From Candidatus Eiseniibacteriota bacterium (GTDB lineage: Bacteria > Eisenbacteria > RBG-16-71-46), in contig VBPB01000324.1 of NCBI GenBank assembly GCA_005893365.1, positions 1-5,848 on the forward strand: 5,848 nucleotides of DNA, written 5' to 3'. A program made the translations under genes and the position numbers. The notes under the pieces were generated by a model. It worked only from the letters and a program-made list of their open reading frames with translations, had not been told where the DNA came from and did not search any database. Below, piece by piece: positions 5,469 to 5,848 of the stretch (position 1 is its first letter; the number at the start of each line of letters is the position of its first letter).

Positions 5469-5848
5469 GTGCCACGAAGGCCGCGCCACGGCGGACCCTA
5501 TGCAGGGGGCACGACCCTGCCGGCGATGCTGGCCCTGGCCCTGCTGCTCGCGGCCCCCGCGTTGGCGCACGCCGCCGCCGCCGACTCCGCCACCGTGACC
5601 ACTCCGGCACCCGGCACGCCCCCCGCGCCGCGCCCGGCCTCGGGACTGGTCGGCGCGGACGTCCCCAACGACGCCGGCAAGGCCATCCGGCTCGACTGGA
5701 GGGCCTCGCCCGACGACACCGCCGGGGCCAGGCTCGTCACCGGCTACCACCTCGCGCGCGCCACGAGCCCCGGCGGCCCGTGGACCGTCGTGGACTCGCT
5801 CGCCGCCGGCACGGTCGGCAAGACCGACGAGACCGTCGACCGCGGGAA
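5469..5848 (+). CDS. Exported protein with fibronectin type III-like domain (5' part, runs off window)
   Basis: A GTG start after AGGGAGG opens a frame that stays open to the window edge; 126 complete codons are visible. The N-terminus has a basic n-region (MPRRPRHGG), a hydrophobic core (residues 17-33, with MLALALLLAAPALA) and an Ala-rich cleavage region, probably ALA-HA or AHA-AA near 33-36. This is a Sec-type signal peptide. A Thr/Pro/Ala-rich linker (42-58) follows. Then a beta-sandwich-like segment begins, with the FnIII pattern IRLDWRASPDD (73-83), VTGYHLARA (90-98) and GPWTVVDSL (103-111): Trp in strand B, Tyr in strand C, then 'GP(W/F)..V'. FnIII modules usually mediate extracellular protein or polysaccharide contacts; the catalytic or anchoring part, if any, lies beyond the window. 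It has its own promoter and is unrelated to the operon upstream. The full product cannot be named from what is visible. Confidence 0.8.
   Translation, partial: MPRRPRHGGPYAGGTTLPAMLALALLLAAPALAHAAAADSATVTTPAPGTPPAPRPASGLVGADVPNDAGKAIRLDWRASPDDTAGARLVTGYHLARATSPGGPWTVVDSLAAGTVGKTDETVDRG

Noticed and set aside
5377..5598. A small + strand ORF of 73 codons in the leader
   Set aside because: It begins inside the promoter's -10 region and runs out of frame over the signal peptide of the better-supported GTG 5469 gene, giving Pro/Arg-rich sequence with no SD.
1..5848. CRISPR arrays, tRNA or rRNA genes, insertion sequences
   Set aside because: No regularly spaced repeats, no tRNA-like cloverleaf with a TTCGA-type arm, and no transposase or terminal inverted repeats were seen.

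Overview
This is a very GC-rich bacterial window in which every supported gene reads on the + strand. Five consecutive genes overlap or nearly touch, as in one polycistronic operon (about 1-5319). A short intergenic stretch with a convincing sigma70-type promoter follows, then the start of an unrelated secreted-protein gene. The high GC, the TTGACA / TAGGGT promoter form and the secreted FnIII-like protein suggest an environmental, possibly uncultured lineage; Candidatus Eisenbacteria or a similar group is a guess from style, not a demonstrated assignment.

Layout. Positions 3-182 hold the last 59 codons of gcvPA and 179-1681 a complete gcvPB. Together these encode the two-subunit P-protein (PLP-dependent glycine decarboxylase) of the glycine cleavage system. 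Next are a small two-helix membrane protein with a PH-like tail (1678-2097) and a 109-residue conserved-looking protein of unknown function (2087-2416). A MutL/GlmL-family ASKHA ATPase follows (2427-4195); this family accompanies adenosylcobalamin-dependent glutamate mutase and aminomutases. A 374-residue beta-rich protein of unknown function (4195-5319) closes the operon. The junctions are tight: ATGA overlaps at 179 and 1678, an 11-base overlap at 2087, and a TGATG junction at 4193-4197 preceded by a strong AAGGAGG.

The main anomaly is at the 5' end of the MutL-family gene. Its expected N-terminus (ATG 2427, phosphate-binding signature ATDCGSTT) is in one frame, and the rest of the protein, resuming at LRGEAPTTVEAPFED, is in another. 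Part of the N-terminal nucleotide-binding segment appears to be missing between the two. This looks like a frameshifting deletion at about 2494-2496, either a real lesion or an assembly or consensus error.

Downstream, 5320-5468 is non-coding. It holds a TTGACA-18-TAGGGT extended -10 promoter with a TTGGCG direct repeat abutting the -35 box. The promoter drives a GTG-initiated, SD-preceded exported protein (5469 to the window edge) with a signal peptide, a Pro/Ala-rich linker and the start of a fibronectin-III-like domain.

Functionally, the operon couples glycine catabolism (one-carbon supply) to a protein family tied to B12-dependent carbon-skeleton or amino-group mutases. This suggests an amino-acid fermentation or degradation locus in which the three uncharacterised proteins may be accessory factors; that link is inference from gene order.
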